The notes beneath the pieces were generated by a model that was given only the letters and a program-made list of their open reading frames with translations, was not told where the DNA came from and did no database searches. From Dorea sp. 5-2 (lineage in GTDB: Bacteria; Bacillota; Clostridia; Lachnospirales; Lachnospiraceae), in contig NZ_KE159715.1 of NCBI RefSeq assembly GCF_000403455.2, positions 524,719 through 588,718 of the forward strand: 64,000 nucleotides of DNA. The letters are read 5' to 3'. Positions 8,935 to 19,949 of this stretch are shown piece after piece (position 1 is the stretch's first letter; every line of letters starts with the position of its first letter). The translations under genes and the position numbers were made by a program.

Positions 8935-10443
8935 ATGGGAAAATACGTGATAGGGCTTGACAACGGAGGGACGTCGACGAAAGCGGCGATCTTCGACCTT
9001 GCCGGCAGAGAGATCGCGACGGCGGGAAAGCAGACGAAAGTGATCACTCCGAAGTCGGGCTATACGGAAAGAGACATGGAAGAACTGCGGCTGGCGAATT
9101 GCGGCTGTGTCAAGCGGGCGCTTGAGAAGGCGGGGATCGCCGGAGAAGACGTACTGGGAATTGCGGTATGCGGACATGGAAAAGGACTGTATGCATGGGG
9201 GAAGGACGGCAAGCCGGCGTATAACGGGATCATCTCCACAGACAGCCGCGCGTGGAAGTATCCGAAGAGATGGTATGAGAACGGCGTGTATGAAGAAGTG
9301 CATGATCAACTGTGCCAGGAATTCATGGCATGCCAGCAGGTAGCGCTGCTTGCGTGGTTTAAGGAGCATCACAGAGACGTATATGACAATATTCAATATG
9401 TATTCTCGGTAAAGGACTATATCCGTTTCCGCCTGACGGACGAGGCATATTGCGAGGCTACGGATATATCGGGATCCGGTCTGATGGACGTGAAGAACGC
9501 CCGGTTTGATAAAGAGATCCTTAAGAAGCTCGGGATTGAAGAAGTCTATGATAAACTTGCTCCGATCAGGTATTCTTACGATCTGTGCGGAAAGATAACG
9601 AAAGAAGCCTCCGAACTCACCGGACTTTTGCAAGGGACGCCGGTTGCCGGAGGGATGTTCGATATCGACGCGTGCGCGGTTGCCGCAGATGTGACTTCAA
9701 CAGACGAATTATGTACGATCGCAGGTACCTGGAGTATTAACGAATATATATCAAAGACGCCGGTCATGGATGGAAGCATTGCGATGAATTCTTTGTTTGC
9801 GATGCCGGGATATTATCTTGTGGAAGAATGCAGCGCGACATCTTCGGGGAATCTGGAATGGTTTCTTCAGAACTGTATGGAGAATGAGCAGATACCGGAC
9901 GGGAGTAATCTCTATGAACAGATCAATGAGAAAGTCGAGAGCGTCGACCCGGAAGAAAGTGATGTGTATTTCCTGCCGTTCCTCTATGGTTCCAACGCAC
10001 ATCCGTTGGGGAAGGGGGCGTTTATCGGACTGACCACTTATCACGACAAGGCGCATATGCTCAGGGCGATCTATGAAGGCGTGGTTTATTCGCACCGGAC
10101 GCACATTGAGAAACTTCTGGCTTCCAGGAAGCCGCCGGAGGCGATCCGTATGGCGGGCGGCGCCGTGAATTCGAAGGTGTGGGTGCAGATGTTCGCAGAC
10201 GCACTGGGCTTCCCGATCGAGACGGTGGACGCGAAAGAACTCGGGGCGCTTGGGTGCGGAATGGCAGCAGCGATCGCGGCGGGAGTCTACCAGGATTACA
10301 AGGAAGCGGCAAAGCACATGGTACATGTATCGGAACGGGTATATCCGAATCCGGAGCGGACAGCCGTATACCAGAAAAAATATGAGAAATACCGGGCGGT
10401 CAGCAAAGCGCTTGATACTGTCTGGGGACAGTTTGAAGTATAA
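8935..10443 (+). CDS. FGGY-family carbohydrate kinase (L-xylulose kinase-like)
   Basis: A 502-residue sugar kinase of the FGGY family, ATP-dependent. The phosphate-binding start GLDNGGTSTKAAIFD, the AVCGHGKGLYAW segment, the AGTWSINEY segment and the C-terminal MAGGAVNSKVWVQMFAD motif are in the expected order. The overall resemblance is to E. coli LyxK (L-xylulose kinase), including TSSGNLEWF and FLPFLYGSNA. With the adjacent UlaE-like epimerase, the simplest role is L-xylulose to L-xylulose 5-phosphate, but FGGY specificity is hard to read and another ketopentose or ketotetrose is possible. It sits between the epimerase (31 bases) and a polyol dehydrogenase (33 bases to its start). Confidence 0.8.
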   Translation: MGKYVIGLDNGGTSTKAAIFDLAGREIATAGKQTKVITPKSGYTERDMEELRLANCGCVKRALEKAGIAGEDVLGIAVCGHGKGLYAWGKDGKPAYNGIISTDSRAWKYPKRWYENGVYEEVHDQLCQEFMACQQVALLAWFKEHHRDVYDNIQYVFSVKDYIRFRLTDEAYCEATDISGSGLMDVKNARFDKEILKKLGIEEVYDKLAPIRYSYDLCGKITKEASELTGLLQGTPVAGGMFDIDACAVAADVTSTDELCTIAGTWSINEYISKTPVMDGSIAMNSLFAMPGYYLVEECSATSSGNLEWFLQNCMENEQIPDGSNLYEQINEKVESVDPEESDVYFLPFLYGSNAHPLGKGAFIGLTTYHDKAHMLRAIYEGVVYSHRTHIEKLLASRKPPEAIRMAGGAVNSKVWVQMFADALGFPIETVDAKELGALGCGMAAAIAAGVYQDYKEAAKHMVHVSERVYPNPERTAVYQKKYEKYRAVSKALDTVWGQFEV

Positions 10444-10476
10444 AAGATTCTAAGAATAAGAAAGGTGGAAACAATT

Positions 10477-11562
10477 ATGGCAAACAAAGGAAGTACTCCG
10501 AAGACAATGAAGGCGCTGGTAGCGTACAGCAAGGACGATTATCGTTTTGAGCCGGAATATCCGGCGCCGGAATGCGGTCCGGACGACATTATCATCAAGA
10601 CGGAGGCATGCGGGGTCTGCGCAGGCGACTTGAAGTGCAGCCATGGCGCGGCGATGTTCTGGGGCGACGAAGTGCAGCCGTCATGGGTAAAACCGCCGTT
10701 CATACCAGGGCATGAATTCTTCGGACGTATCGTAGAGATGGGGGAGAATGTAGAAGGTTATGAACTGGGCGACAGGATCATCGCAGACCAGATCGTTCCA
10801 TGCGGGAAGTGCAGATTCTGTAAGGACGGCCATTACTGGATGTGCCAGCCGCATGATATGCTGGGCTTCCAGTCTTATAACAACGGCGGTATGGCAGAAT
10901 ATGTAAGATATCCGAAGAATTGTGTGATCAGCCGCGTACCGGAGGAGATGAGCCTTGAACAGGCGCTTCTGGTAGAACCTTACGGATGCTCGAAGCATGC
11001 GGTAGACCGCGGAAGTATCACGAATGAGGATGTGGTAGTGATATCCGGCGCCGGAACGCTCGGGCTTGGAATGATCACTTATGCGCGTATGAAGAACCCG
11101 AAGCTTCTGATCGTACTGGACATGCAGGAGAAACGTCTTGAGAAGGCGAAGGAATTCGGCGCGGACCTGGTATTCAATCCGGGACAATGTGACATTGATA
11201 AAGAGATCAAAGCGCTTACCGATGATTATGGCTGCGACGTATATATCGAGGCGACCGGGCACCCTTCCAGTGTGATCCAGGGACTGACCATCACACGTAA
11301 GCTTGGCAGATTTGTGGAATTTAGTGTATTCGGTTCAGAGACGTCCGTAGACTGGTCTATTATAGGAGACCGGAAGGAATTAGATATTCTCGGATCACAT
11401 CTGAGCCCGTATGCCTACCCGTTCGTGATCGAGAATATGATGAAGGGGAATCTTAAGACGGACGGCGTCGTTTCCAGTATGTTTGCGATCGAAGAGTGGG
11501 AGAAAGCTTTTGATCATGCATCCGGAAAATACGGTGATTTTAAGGTTGCATTTAAGTTCTAG
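10477..11562 (+). CDS. Zinc-dependent polyol dehydrogenase (medium-chain ADH family)
   Basis: A 361-residue medium-chain dehydrogenase. Catalytic zinc ligands lie in EACGVCAGD and PGHEFFG; the structural zinc is bound by four cysteines in CGKCRFCKDGHYWMC. The Rossmann motif is GAGTLGLG, with an Asp after the second strand (VLDMQ) suggesting NAD. The sequence recalls erythritol/L-threitol and related polyol dehydrogenases. In the context of an L-xylulose kinase and epimerase, oxidation of a pentitol such as xylitol or L-arabitol to a ketose is plausible; this is inference. The ATG at 10477 is chosen because AAAGGTGG ends eight bases before it; a GTG at 10465 overlaps that site. Confidence 0.8.
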   Translation: MANKGSTPKTMKALVAYSKDDYRFEPEYPAPECGPDDIIIKTEACGVCAGDLKCSHGAAMFWGDEVQPSWVKPPFIPGHEFFGRIVEMGENVEGYELGDRIIADQIVPCGKCRFCKDGHYWMCQPHDMLGFQSYNNGGMAEYVRYPKNCVISRVPEEMSLEQALLVEPYGCSKHAVDRGSITNEDVVVISGAGTLGLGMITYARMKNPKLLIVLDMQEKRLEKAKEFGADLVFNPGQCDIDKEIKALTDDYGCDVYIEATGHPSSVIQGLTITRKLGRFVEFSVFGSETSVDWSIIGDRKELDILGSHLSPYAYPFVIENMMKGNLKTDGVVSSMFAIEEWEKAFDHASGKYGDFKVAFKF

Positions 11563-11583
11563 CAAATGTTATCGGCGGAATGC

Positions 11584-11612
11584 TTGACATCTTTATAAAA
11601 ACAGTATAAAAT
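11584..11612 (+). promoter_or_regulatory. rny promoter
   Basis: TTGACA (11584-11589) and TAAAAT (11607-11612) are spaced by 17 bases, about 50 bases before the rny start codon. Confidence 0.6.
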
Positions 11613-11659
11613 TTAAGTGTTGTATTTGTACAATGAAAACTAAATAAGGAGGTGCTCCT

Positions 11660-13213
11660 GTGCCGATGGGAATATTAATTGCTGTAGGAGTTGTGCTGAT
11701 CGCGGCGGCAGCGGTTATCAGTCATTTCCTGACAGTTTCCAATCTTAAGAAGAACGCAGAGTCTAAGATCGGGAATGCGGAAAGCAAAGCCAGGGAAATC
11801 ATTGACGACGCAGTAAAGACGGCTGAGGCAAAGAAGAAGGAGTCTCTCTTGGAAATTAAAGAAGAGTCTATTAAGAACAAGAATGAACTTGAGAAAGAGA
11901 CTAAGGAACGCAGAAACGAATTACAACGTTATGAGAAGCGCGTTCTTTCCAAGGAAGAGGCTTTAGACAAGAAAGCGGATGCCATCGAGAAGCGTGAAGC
12001 AGGATTTACAGCAAAAGAAGAACAGCTCAGACAGCGCGAAGCGAAAGTGGAAGAGCTGGGCAGACAAAGAGTACAGGAACTTGAACGAATCTCAGGACTT
12101 ACCTCCGAACAAGCAAAAGAATATTTGTTAAAAACTGTTGAAGACGATGTAAAGCATGACACCGCCAAGATGATCAAGGAAGTAGAGGCGCAGGCGAAGG
12201 AAGAGGCAGATAAGAAGGCGAAGGAATATGTCGTTACTGCCATTCAGAGATGCGCCGCAGATCATGTTGCGGAGACTACAATTTCGGTCGTGCAGCTTCC
12301 AAGCGATGAGATGAAAGGAAGGATTATCGGACGTGAGGGGCGGAACATCCGTACATTAGAGACAATGACGGGAGTCGAGCTTATCATTGACGATACACCG
12401 GAAGCGGTCGTATTGTCAGGATTTGATCCGATCAGACGTGAAGTCGCCAGGATCGCGCTGGAGAAATTGATTGTTGACGGACGGATACATCCGGCAAGAA
12501 TTGAGGAGATGGTAGAGAAGGCGCAGAAAGAAGTAGACGCCATGATTCGGGAAGAAGGAGAAGCGGCGGCTCTTGAAGTTGGAGTTCACGGGATCCATCC
12601 GGAGCTTATCAGGCTTCTTGGACGTATGAAGTTCAGAACCAGTTACGGACAGAATGCATTAAAGCATTCCATCGAAGTTGCGCAGCTGGCAGGGCTTTTG
12701 GCGGGCGAGATCGGACTGGATGTCAGGATAGCCAAGCGCGCCGGACTTTTACACGATGTCGGCAAATCTATAGACCATGATGTGGAAGGCTCACATATTC
12801 AGATCGGTGTAGATCTTTGCAGGAAGTATAAAGAATCTGCAACGGTCATCAATGCCGTAGAAGCACATCACGGTGACGTAGAACCGGAAAGTCTGATAGC
12901 CTGCGTTGTTCAGGCGGCTGATACGATATCGGCTGCGAGGCCAGGTGCGAGAAGAGAGACATTAGAGACATACACAAACAGGTTAAAACAATTAGAGGAC
13001 ATCACCAATCAGTTTAAGGGTGTTGACAAATCTTTTGCGATTCAAGCAGGTAGAGAGATTCGGGTTATGGTAGTTCCAGAGCAGGTATCTGACGCAGATA
13101 TGGTATTGATGGCCAGGGATATTGCGAAGCAGATCGAATACGAGTTGGAGTATCCGGGGCAGATCAAAGTCAATGTAATACGTGAATCGCGTGTTACGGA
13201 CTATGCCAAATAG
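11660..13213 (+). CDS. rny: Ribonuclease Y
   Basis: RNase Y is the membrane-bound endoribonuclease that starts mRNA decay in Firmicutes. The 517-residue protein has an N-terminal membrane segment (about residues 4-22), a long charged coiled coil (about 25-200), a KH RNA-binding domain (around [15 protein letters not shown]) and an HD hydrolase domain with [12 protein letters not shown] and EAHHGD metal motifs. Its length matches the family. The GTG at 11660 is preferred because AAGGAGGT ends six bases upstream; an ATG at 11666 is in frame. It stands as a single gene between its own promoter and a strong terminator. Confidence 0.95.
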   Translation: MPMGILIAVGVVLIAAAAVISHFLTVSNLKKNAESKIGNAESKAREIIDDAVKTAEAKKKESLLEIKEESIKNKNELEKETKERRNELQRYEKRVLSKEEALDKKADAIEKREAGFTAKEEQLRQREAKVEELGRQRVQELERISGLTSEQAKEYLLKTVEDDVKHDTAKMIKEVEAQAKEEADKKAKEYVVTAIQRCAADHVAETTISVVQLPSDEMKGRIIGREGRNIRTLETMTGVELIIDDTPEAVVLSGFDPIRREVARIALEKLIVDGRIHPARIEEMVEKAQKEVDAMIREEGEAAALEVGVHGIHPELIRLLGRMKFRTSYGQNALKHSIEVAQLAGLLAGEIGLDVRIAKRAGLLHDVGKSIDHDVEGSHIQIGVDLCRKYKESATVINAVEAHHGDVEPESLIACVVQAADTISAARPGARRETLETYTNRLKQLEDITNQFKGVDKSFAIQAGREIRVMVVPEQVSDADMVLMARDIAKQIEYELEYPGQIKVNVIRESRVTDYAK

Positions 13214-13236
13214 TGTCATTGAATGAAGATAAAAGG

Positions 13237-13288
13237 GGACTGCCGGGAAATGTTGTATGAGAATACAATTTCCCGGCAGTCCTTTTTT
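13237..13288. terminator. Strong bidirectional terminator between rny and the IclR gene
   Basis: GGACTGCCGGGAAA (13237-13250) pairs perfectly with TTTCCCGGCAGTCC (13269-13282), extended by TGTAT/ATACA. T6 follows on the plus strand and an A4 run precedes the stem, so it can also end the convergent IclR-family transcript. Confidence 0.92.
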
Positions 13289-13300
13289 GCCGTCTTTGGA

Positions 13301-14092
13301 TTACAGTACATCCGGCAATAACTCTTCGAGTTTCTTGCTGAAATACCGTAACCGTTCCAGTATTGTATTAAAATTATGCGTGTTGCGGTAGAAGCTGATG
13401 GGACCGGTTACTCCAAGGGCGGCGATGGGCATGTCGCTGTTGTGATAGATCGGGACGGCAAGGCAGCCTATGCCGATGGCGTATTCTTCGACGTCCGTGC
13501 TGTATTTCTGATACCGGATCTTCTCGAATTCCTTCCGCAGCTTTTCGGAGTCGATAATGGTGTACGGAGTATTGCGGCGGAAGACCTTCTCCGCACGTTT
13601 CAAGAACGCCTCCTGCTTCTGCGGCGGGAGCAATGCGGTCAAAAGCTTGCCGGAGGCGCTTACGTTGACCGGAAGCTTCTCTCCTAGTTCTGAGATATAG
13701 GTGATCGCGGAACGCGGAAGGCACTGGTCGATCGTACAGATATAATTCTCGGATAAGATACATAACTGGCTTGCCTGATTGGAGTTGTGGGTCAGCTCTT
13801 CCATGAAAGGGCGTGCCAGCTTGATCAAGTCGTTTTCTGAAAAGGCGATACTGGAAAATTGCGAGAGCTTATATCCAAGTTTGAAATAATTGGGGTGGAA
13901 GGGCTCTTCAACAATATAGTTGTATTTCTGCATACAGTTGATGATCCGGTAAAGGGAAGAGGCGGGGATCTGAAGCTGTTCTGCAATGTATTTCAAAGTT
14001 TTGGGTTCAGGGTCTGCGGCGTAAAGATCAAGAATCTGCAAAGTCCTCTCTGCGGCGGGCGGGAATCCTGAAGAAGAATGATTCTTTTCCAT
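13301..14092 (-). CDS. IclR-family transcriptional regulator
   Basis: A 263-residue regulator with an N-terminal winged helix (about residues 12-75; AAERTLQILDLYAADPEP leads into it and SSLYRIINCMQKYNYI holds the recognition helix) and a C-terminal effector-binding domain typical of IclR (VNVSASGKLLTALLPP, then AIGIGCLAVPIYHN). It is transcribed divergently from the sugar ABC transporter operon, so control of that operon by a sugar-derived ligand is the likely role. A perfect 20-base palindrome in the shared intergenic region is a candidate operator. Its 3' end faces rny across a shared terminator. Confidence 0.9.
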   Translation of the reverse strand: MEKNHSSSGFPPAAERTLQILDLYAADPEPKTLKYIAEQLQIPASSLYRIINCMQKYNYIVEEPFHPNYFKLGYKLSQFSSIAFSENDLIKLARPFMEELTHNSNQASQLCILSENYICTIDQCLPRSAITYISELGEKLPVNVSASGKLLTALLPPQKQEAFLKRAEKVFRRNTPYTIIDSEKLRKEFEKIRYQKYSTDVEEYAIGIGCLAVPIYHNSDMPIAALGVTGPISFYRNTHNFNTILERLRYFSKKLEELLPDVL

Positions 14093-14191
14093 ATGATAGG
14101 AGGCTCCTTTCGGTTGTGTTCTGACGCTGTATTGATTTTAATATAACAGAAGTGTGGAAAGAAAGCAATCAGATAAAAATGAAATTAAGAG

Positions 14192-14211
14192 TATTCCCAT
14201 ATATGGGAATA
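14192..14211. promoter_or_regulatory. 20-bp perfect palindrome, candidate IclR-family operator
   Basis: Half-site TATTCCCATA is followed immediately by its reverse complement TATGGGAATA. It lies in the 302-base region between the divergent IclR gene (start 14092) and the sugar-binding protein gene (start 14395), 24 bases upstream of the -35 of the latter. Confidence 0.6.
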
Positions 14212-14234
14212 TAAATAACATATATGAAAAACCA

Positions 14235-14306
14235 TTGACAATATAAAATAACCATTGTACAATATGTTTGTGCAATGGATGAGAAAAAACATACAAATTG
14301 CACAAA
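14235..14306 (+). promoter_or_regulatory. Promoter of the sugar ABC operon with repeated TTGTRCAAT boxes
   Basis: TTGACA (14235-14240) and TACAAT (14258-14263) have the ideal 17-base spacing. TTGTACAAT (14255-14263) overlaps the -10, TTGTGCAAT (14268-14276) lies at the start point, and the same box recurs inverted at 14297-14305. The arrangement suggests a repressor site distinct from the upstream palindrome. The rest of 14093-14394 shows no gene. Confidence 0.65.
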
Positions 14307-14394
14307 AGGATGTCGGCAATAAATAAGACGGGCCCGTACTTATTTGAGGTTGCAAAAGTAACACGAGATAGAAAAGATATAGGAGGATTGTTTC

Positions 14395-15798
14395 ATGAAA
14401 AAGAAAATCGTAAGCATTCTGCTTTGTACTGCAATGGTAGCGACTATGGCAGTTGGATGTGGCGGCGGTTCCGGAGATTCCGGAAGTGATTCGGGTTCGG
14501 ACGCAAAGACGGAAGATGATGCCGGCGGTGACGACGCAGCGGCGGATGACGGAAGTACCGTCGGTAAGAATACTTTCGTAGACGGCGGAACAGAGATGGC
14601 ATTGTGGACATTCCAGGAACTGCATGTAGGTTTCTATACGGAACTGGCGGATCAGTGGAATGCACAGAATCCTGATAAGGCGATCAACCTTACGGTTACG
14701 ACAGGCGAGTCACGTACCATGCAGAGCAAGATGCTGATGGCTTGTCAGTCCAATGGAGAAGGGGCGCCGGACATCTGTGATATTGAGATCGGTAACTATG
14801 CTTCATTCGTGGCGGGAGATTATCTGCTTCCTCTGAACGACGTGGTTGAGCCATATAAAGATGACATCGTTATGAGCCGTGTGGAAATGTACGGCGACGG
14901 CGACAACTGGTATGGGATCGACTTCCATCTGGGCGCGTCTGTTACATATTATAACATGGATATCATGAACGAAGCCGAAGTCGATCCGGCAAGTATCGTT
15001 ACATGGGATGATTATGTAGAAGCAGGAAAGAAAGTCCTTGAAAAGACAGGCAAGCCGATGTGTGCAGTTGAGACAAGTGATTATTTCCTTCCGCAGCTGA
15101 TGATGCTTGAGAAAGACGCACAGTACGTAGATGAGGACGGAAATCCGAATATCAACACCAAAGAGCATGCGGAAGTGATCGAATACATCCGAGAGATGAT
15201 CGAACTTGGTATCTGCGAGATCGCTCCTGGCGGCGGCGTACATACAGAAGAGTGGTACGGACATCTGAATGGCGGCGGAGTTGCTTCTCTTTCCATGCCG
15301 TTATGGTATATGGGTCGTTTCACAGATTACTGCCCGGATCTGAAGGGTAAGATCGCGATCTACGAAGTTCCTGTATGGAAAGAAGGCGATACACGTGAAG
15401 TACTTCAGGGCGGAACCGGTACATCTGTTCTTAAGTTCTCGGAGAACGCAGATTTAGCGAAAGAGTTCCTTGCCTTTGCGAAGCTTTCAGAAGAAGGCAA
15501 TAAGTATGAATGGGATATCCTTGGATTTGACCCGATCAGAACTTCTCTTTGGGAAGATCCTGAGATTACGGAGAATCCGGACAATAAGTTCCTTTCCTAC
15601 TTTACGACCAATCCGTTCGAGATCCTGAAGAAGAACGGTACGGATCTTACGGCGCCGAATATTTCCGGTGGTTATGCAGCTACGGCAGCGGTATTGTTCT
15701 CAACAACATATGCGAATGCATTTGAGCTAGATACGGAGACTCCGGCAGCGGATCTTCTGGAGATGGAACAGGCTTCAATTGTATATGATAATGAATAA
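14395..15798 (+). CDS. Sugar ABC transporter substrate-binding lipoprotein
   Basis: A 467-residue family 1 extracellular solute-binding protein. The N-terminal signal ends in a lipobox (MAVGCGGG; lipidated Cys at residue 23), followed by a Gly/Ser/Asp-rich tether to about residue 55. The mature part has the open pattern of carbohydrate-binding proteins: MALWTFQELH at its start, GAPDICDIEIGNYASF, and GGTGTSVLKFSENADLAKEFLAF near the C-terminus. Two permeases follow; no ATPase gene is in the operon, so a shared MsmX-type ATPase encoded elsewhere is expected. With the GH51 enzyme downstream, an arabinose-containing oligosaccharide is a reasonable ligand, by inference. Confidence 0.9.
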   Translation: MKKKIVSILLCTAMVATMAVGCGGGSGDSGSDSGSDAKTEDDAGGDDAAADDGSTVGKNTFVDGGTEMALWTFQELHVGFYTELADQWNAQNPDKAINLTVTTGESRTMQSKMLMACQSNGEGAPDICDIEIGNYASFVAGDYLLPLNDVVEPYKDDIVMSRVEMYGDGDNWYGIDFHLGASVTYYNMDIMNEAEVDPASIVTWDDYVEAGKKVLEKTGKPMCAVETSDYFLPQLMMLEKDAQYVDEDGNPNINTKEHAEVIEYIREMIELGICEIAPGGGVHTEEWYGHLNGGGVASLSMPLWYMGRFTDYCPDLKGKIAIYEVPVWKEGDTREVLQGGTGTSVLKFSENADLAKEFLAFAKLSEEGNKYEWDILGFDPIRTSLWEDPEITENPDNKFLSYFTTNPFEILKKNGTDLTAPNISGGYAATAAVLFSTTYANAFELDTETPAADLLEMEQASIVYDNE

Positions 15799-15830
15799 GT
15801 ATTAAGAAGTAATAATACTGTAGGTAACGG

Positions 15831-15865
15831 ACGGGCGTATTTAATATTTATTTAAATACGCCCGT
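15831..15865 (+). terminator. Stem-loop between binding protein and permease genes (possible attenuator)
   Basis: ACGGGCGTATTTAA (15831-15844) pairs perfectly with TTAAATACGCCCGT (15852-15865). It is followed by TGGTTTTC, a weak U-tract, so it may stop part of the transcripts and stabilise the upstream message. Confidence 0.65.
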
Positions 15866-15890
15866 TGGTTTTCAGAAATGTAATAGTTAG

Positions 15891-15915
15891 AGAAAATCTG
15901 TTTGGCAGATTTTCT
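15891..15915. repeat. Second perfect inverted repeat before the permease genes
   Basis: AGAAAATCTG (15891-15900) and CAGATTTTCT (15906-15915) form a 10-bp dyad with a five-base loop, 45 bases before the permease ATG. It could be an RNA hairpin or a protein site. Confidence 0.5.
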
Positions 15916-15959
15916 GTGGAAAGATTTATCAAAACAGGAATGATATTGGAGGAGAAGAG

Positions 15960-16862
15960 ATGGAGAAAAAGAGTGTATTCAAAAGATTTTTATATTCTCA
16001 GAGAGTAGCTCCTTATGTATTTGTACTCCCGTTTGTTCTTACGTTCCTCATCTTTTTCGCTTATCCGGTGGGAAGTACCTTCGTGATGAGTTTTCAGAAG
16101 GTGGCGGCGGAGAACACAGCGTTTGTGGGGTTAAAGAATTATAAGACACTGCTGAATCCTATATTCTATAAAGCATTGAAGAACAGCGCTATGTATATGG
16201 TGATCTCATGCGCCCTTATGATCCCGATCCCGATGGTTCTTGCGGCGATGCTGAATAACAGGAATATGAAGTGCAAAGGATTTTTCCGGAGCGCGATGTT
16301 TGTTCCGGCATTGACGTCCGTCGTTGTAGCAGGTGTTGTATTCCGTATGATGTTCGGCGAGCTGGAAGGTTCTTTCGCCAACCAGGTGATCTCTTTGTTT
16401 GGAAAGGATCCGATCATCTGGCTTCGCAAACCGGTCACGGTGTGGATCGTATTTTTCTTGTTGTGTATGTGGAGATGGACCGGAGTTAACATGATGTATT
16501 ATCTGTCCGGATTGCAGCAGATACCCGGTGATCTCTATGAATCGGCAGATATCGACGGTGCGACAGGATGGCAGAAGATGCGTTATATTACGCTGCCGCT
16601 TCTGAAGCCGACGACGGTATATGTATTGACGATTTCTATCTTCGCGGGTATGGCGATGTTCTCAGAGTCCTTCCTGATCTTTAACGGAAGTACGAACCCC
16701 AATAATGTGGGTACGACGGTTGTCGTATATCTGTACCGTATGGGCCTGGAGCAGAATAACTATGGACTGGCAAGTGCGATCGGCGTAATCTTGCTGATCA
16801 TTGTTATGATCATCAATGTGATACAATTGACGATCAATGGAACGTTCAAGAAAGGGGAGTAA
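15960..16862 (+). CDS. Sugar ABC transporter permease (first, MalF/UgpA type)
   Basis: A 300-residue inner-membrane permease of a type I carbohydrate importer. About six membrane segments are visible, starting with APYVFVLPFVLTFLIFF. The cytoplasmic EAA loop that docks the ATPase is present as YESADIDGATGWQKMRYITLPLLKPT (key residues D-GA-G-------LP). The gene follows the binding protein after a 161-base gap holding two hairpins, and the second permease starts three bases after its stop. It would pair with that protein to form the transport channel. Confidence 0.92.
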   Translation: MEKKSVFKRFLYSQRVAPYVFVLPFVLTFLIFFAYPVGSTFVMSFQKVAAENTAFVGLKNYKTLLNPIFYKALKNSAMYMVISCALMIPIPMVLAAMLNNRNMKCKGFFRSAMFVPALTSVVVAGVVFRMMFGELEGSFANQVISLFGKDPIIWLRKPVTVWIVFFLLCMWRWTGVNMMYYLSGLQQIPGDLYESADIDGATGWQKMRYITLPLLKPTTVYVLTISIFAGMAMFSESFLIFNGSTNPNNVGTTVVVYLYRMGLEQNNYGLASAIGVILLIIVMIINVIQLTINGTFKKGE

Positions 16863-16865
16863 GTT

Positions 16866-17708
16866 ATGGATATGAAGAAAAAATCAGCGGTTCAGTCCGT
16901 GTTGCTTTTTGTATTTTATGTGATCGTAGTGATCATAACCTTGCTTCCGTTGGCGTTGCTTGCCGTATCTTCCCTGCGTCCGGGTTCCGAGCTGATGCGT
17001 AACGGATTGAATTTCAATCTGGATTGGGCGGCGGCAAATCTGAACAACTATAAATTATTGTTCAGCGGCCAGAATTCTTATTTTGTATGGTATAAGAATA
17101 GTTTGGTGATCACGGTTGTCCAGTTGGTCCTTGCTTTATTCTTAAGTGCGTGCGTGGGGTATGCATTTGCGATGTATGAATTCAGATGCAAGAATCTGTT
17201 GTTCATGTGTGTTCTGCTTGTTATGATGGTTCCTACGGAGATCATCCTGCTTCCATTATACAAGCTGACCATCGGAATGGGATTATCAGACAGTATCTGG
17301 GGGATCATCTTGCCTTATATGGTCGTGCCGATGCTGATCTTCTTCTTCAGGCAGTATCTTTCAGGAATACCAAAGGATTTCCTGGATGCAGCCAGAGTAG
17401 ACGGCTGTACGGAGTATGGTATATTCTTCAGGATCATGATCCCGCTGATGAAGCCGTCTTTTGCGGCGATGGGAATCTATCAGGGTATGCAGAGCTGGAA
17501 CAACTTCCTGTGGCCTATGATCGTAGTGCGTTCCGCAGAGAATGTTACGCTGCCGGTGGGCCTGCAGAGCCTGATGTCGCCTTATGGAAATAACTATGAT
17601 ATTCTGATCGCCGGAGCATGTTTTGCGATCATTCCGATCCTGATCTTATTCGTTTGTTTCCAGTCTTACTTTATTGAAGGTATGACGGCAGGCGGTGTAA
17701 AGGGTTAA
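16866..17708 (+). CDS. Sugar ABC transporter permease (second, MalG/UgpE type)
   Basis: A 280-residue permease that completes the channel with the previous gene product. It has about six membrane segments, an EAA loop in DAARVDGCTEYGIFFRIMIPLMKP (D-ARVDG-----------P) and the usual ending QSYFIEGMTAGGVKG. A GGGGAG site lies within the end of the previous gene, which ends three bases upstream, so translation is probably coupled. Length and topology are typical. Confidence 0.92.
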   Translation: MDMKKKSAVQSVLLFVFYVIVVIITLLPLALLAVSSLRPGSELMRNGLNFNLDWAAANLNNYKLLFSGQNSYFVWYKNSLVITVVQLVLALFLSACVGYAFAMYEFRCKNLLFMCVLLVMMVPTEIILLPLYKLTIGMGLSDSIWGIILPYMVVPMLIFFFRQYLSGIPKDFLDAARVDGCTEYGIFFRIMIPLMKPSFAAMGIYQGMQSWNNFLWPMIVVRSAENVTLPVGLQSLMSPYGNNYDILIAGACFAIIPILILFVCFQSYFIEGMTAGGVKG

Positions 17709-17744
17709 GAATAAGTTTAAGAAAGAATATGGAGGCGGTTGGAA

Positions 17745-19921
<2,177 letters not shown>

Positions 19922-19949
19922 TGAGAATGTATAAAAGGAGAACAGAGAT

